From Candidatus Cloacimonadota bacterium (lineage in GTDB: Bacteria; Cloacimonadota; Cloacimonadia; Cloacimonadales; JAIOQZ01), in assembly GCA_021106755.1 (NCBI GenBank), contig JAIOTM010000233.1, positions 1-7,414 of the forward strand: a stretch of 7,414 nucleotides of DNA, given 5' to 3'. Both the position numbers and the translations under genes were made by a program. Below the pieces are notes generated by a model that did no database searches, was not told the DNA's origin, and saw nothing but the letters and a program-made list of their open reading frames with translations. Shown here piece by piece: positions 6,708 through 7,414 of this stretch; the stretch's first letter is position 1, and every line of letters starts with the position of its first letter.

Positions 6708-7414
6708 GTGAAAAAACTAATACTATGGCTGATTATCCTGACGCTTCTTCCATTCTCTTTATTTGCCGAAATATTCGAAAAATCCGGAACTGCTGGTTTG
6801 CAGTTTCTCAAGTTGGGTGTCGATGCCAGAGCAATAGGTATGGGTGAAGCGTATGTACCAGTTGTCGATGATATCTCTGCTGTTTATTGGAATCCGGCCG
6901 GACTTGCTCTGAAAGATAAGAAGCAAGTGCTGTTTTCCCACACTAACTGGCCTGCGGATATTATGCACGACTACTTCGCGGCATCATTACTAACCAACTA
7001 TGGCTCATTCGCAGTAAGTGCTTCGGTGTTGCACATGAACGATATGGATGTGACAGAAGAAGAGCCGTTTGGCAAGACAGGCGAGAAATTTACCTGTAGC
7101 GACTTCGCGATTGGGTTCACCTACGCACAGTCTTATACAGACAAATTCTCCTTTGGAACATCCGCGAAATATTTACGTGAAAACCTGCACGAGTACGCTG
7201 TAAACGGCTTTGCCTTTGACCTCGGAACAATTTATAATACAGGCTGGCATAACATGACCATTGGTATGGCTATGCGTAATTTTGGACCTGACCTGTGCTT
7301 TGAATTAGATAACGATGGTGACGGAGCAATTGACGAAGACCCATTTGATTTGTTAGACAACGATGGGGATGGTCTGATTGATGAAGACCGCGAGGAGTTG
7401 TCATTCAAACTACC
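6708..7414 (+). CDS. PorV/PorQ-family outer-membrane protein, N-terminal part (3' end cut)
   Basis: The first 235 residues of an outer-membrane beta-barrel of the PorV/PorQ (FadL-like) family are visible; the frame runs off the right edge. In the type IX system PorV binds the C-terminal domains of cargo and delivers them to the surface-attachment step. A signal peptide (1-20, K-K then 'LILWLIILTLLPFSLFA') leads to the family signature: 'LKLGVDARAIGMGEAYV' (R41, G44-M45-G46) and 'AVYWNPAGLA' (N62-P63-A64-G65), then alternating beta strands. After 'RNFGPDL' (190-196) comes an insertion with two tandem calcium-binding-like motifs (201-211 and 217-227), before 'ELSFKLP'. The start is GTG with a strong ribosome binding site. 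It lies 10 bases after a gene encoding a sorting-like C-terminal domain, which suggests a cargo-shuttle pair. PorV versus PorQ or another paralogue cannot be resolved from the part seen. Confidence 0.87.
   Translation, partial: MKKLILWLIILTLLPFSLFAEIFEKSGTAGLQFLKLGVDARAIGMGEAYVPVVDDISAVYWNPAGLALKDKKQVLFSHTNWPADIMHDYFAASLLTNYGSFAVSASVLHMNDMDVTEEEPFGKTGEKFTCSDFAIGFTYAQSYTDKFSFGTSAKYLRENLHEYAVNGFAFDLGTIYNTGWHNMTIGMAMRNFGPDLCFELDNDGDGAIDEDPFDLLDNDGDGLIDEDREELSFKL
7308..7388 (+). repeat. Tandem acidic calcium-binding-like motifs in the PorV/PorQ protein
   Basis: Two copies of D-N-D-G-D-G-x-I-D-E-D (residues 201-211 and 217-227) are separated by 'PFDLL'. They are almost identical in protein but differ at many third codon positions, so they are not a fresh DNA duplication. 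The same motif occurs in the upstream large protein at 4229-4261. Confidence 0.7.

Overview
The window is one compact run of seven same-strand genes with no gap longer than about 70 bases. Both ends are cut. The order is: the 3' end of a TonB-dependent outer-membrane receptor (3-1265), exbB (1334-2158), two tandem exbD paralogues (2162-2584 and 2594-3010), tonB (3015-3650), a large secreted protein of about 1005 residues with a type IX-secretion-like C-terminal domain (3680-6697), and the 5' end of a PorV/PorQ-family outer-membrane protein with a GTG start (6708 to the window end).

The gene content suggests a Gram-negative bacterium of the Fibrobacterota-Chlorobiota-Bacteroidota (FCB) superphylum or a related uncultured phylum such as Marinimicrobia, KSB1, Calditrichota or Cloacimonadota. 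The reasons are the PorV/PorQ protein beside a protein with a 'VPNPY ... TLAGDLV ... SSGVYLFSVE ... GKFVIIR' C-terminus, the tandem exbD genes, and the D-x-D-G-D-G-x-x-D-E-D acidic motifs common in large secreted proteins of these lineages. The phylum cannot be fixed from this window.

Region 1-3650 is a complete TonB energising module behind its receptor. ExbB and the two ExbDs would form the proton-driven inner-membrane motor. TonB would carry the force across the periplasm to the receptor barrel. Region 3651-7414 holds a probable surface or secreted protein and its probable outer-membrane shuttle or partner. Spacings of 3 to 68 bases, a stop codon inside a ribosome binding site, and no visible terminator or strong promoter between genes suggest one transcript whose promoter lies upstream of the window.

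The most notable points are the pairing of a TonB import module with a secretion cargo and shuttle in one operon, and the same calcium-binding-like motif in both cargo and shuttle. Other points are a valine in ExbB where ExbB/TolQ usually have a glutamate, a short acidic TonB linker, and a fibronectin-III-like fold in the large protein that seems split by roughly 200 residues. There are no RNA genes, CRISPR arrays, insertion sequences or terminators that I can support.
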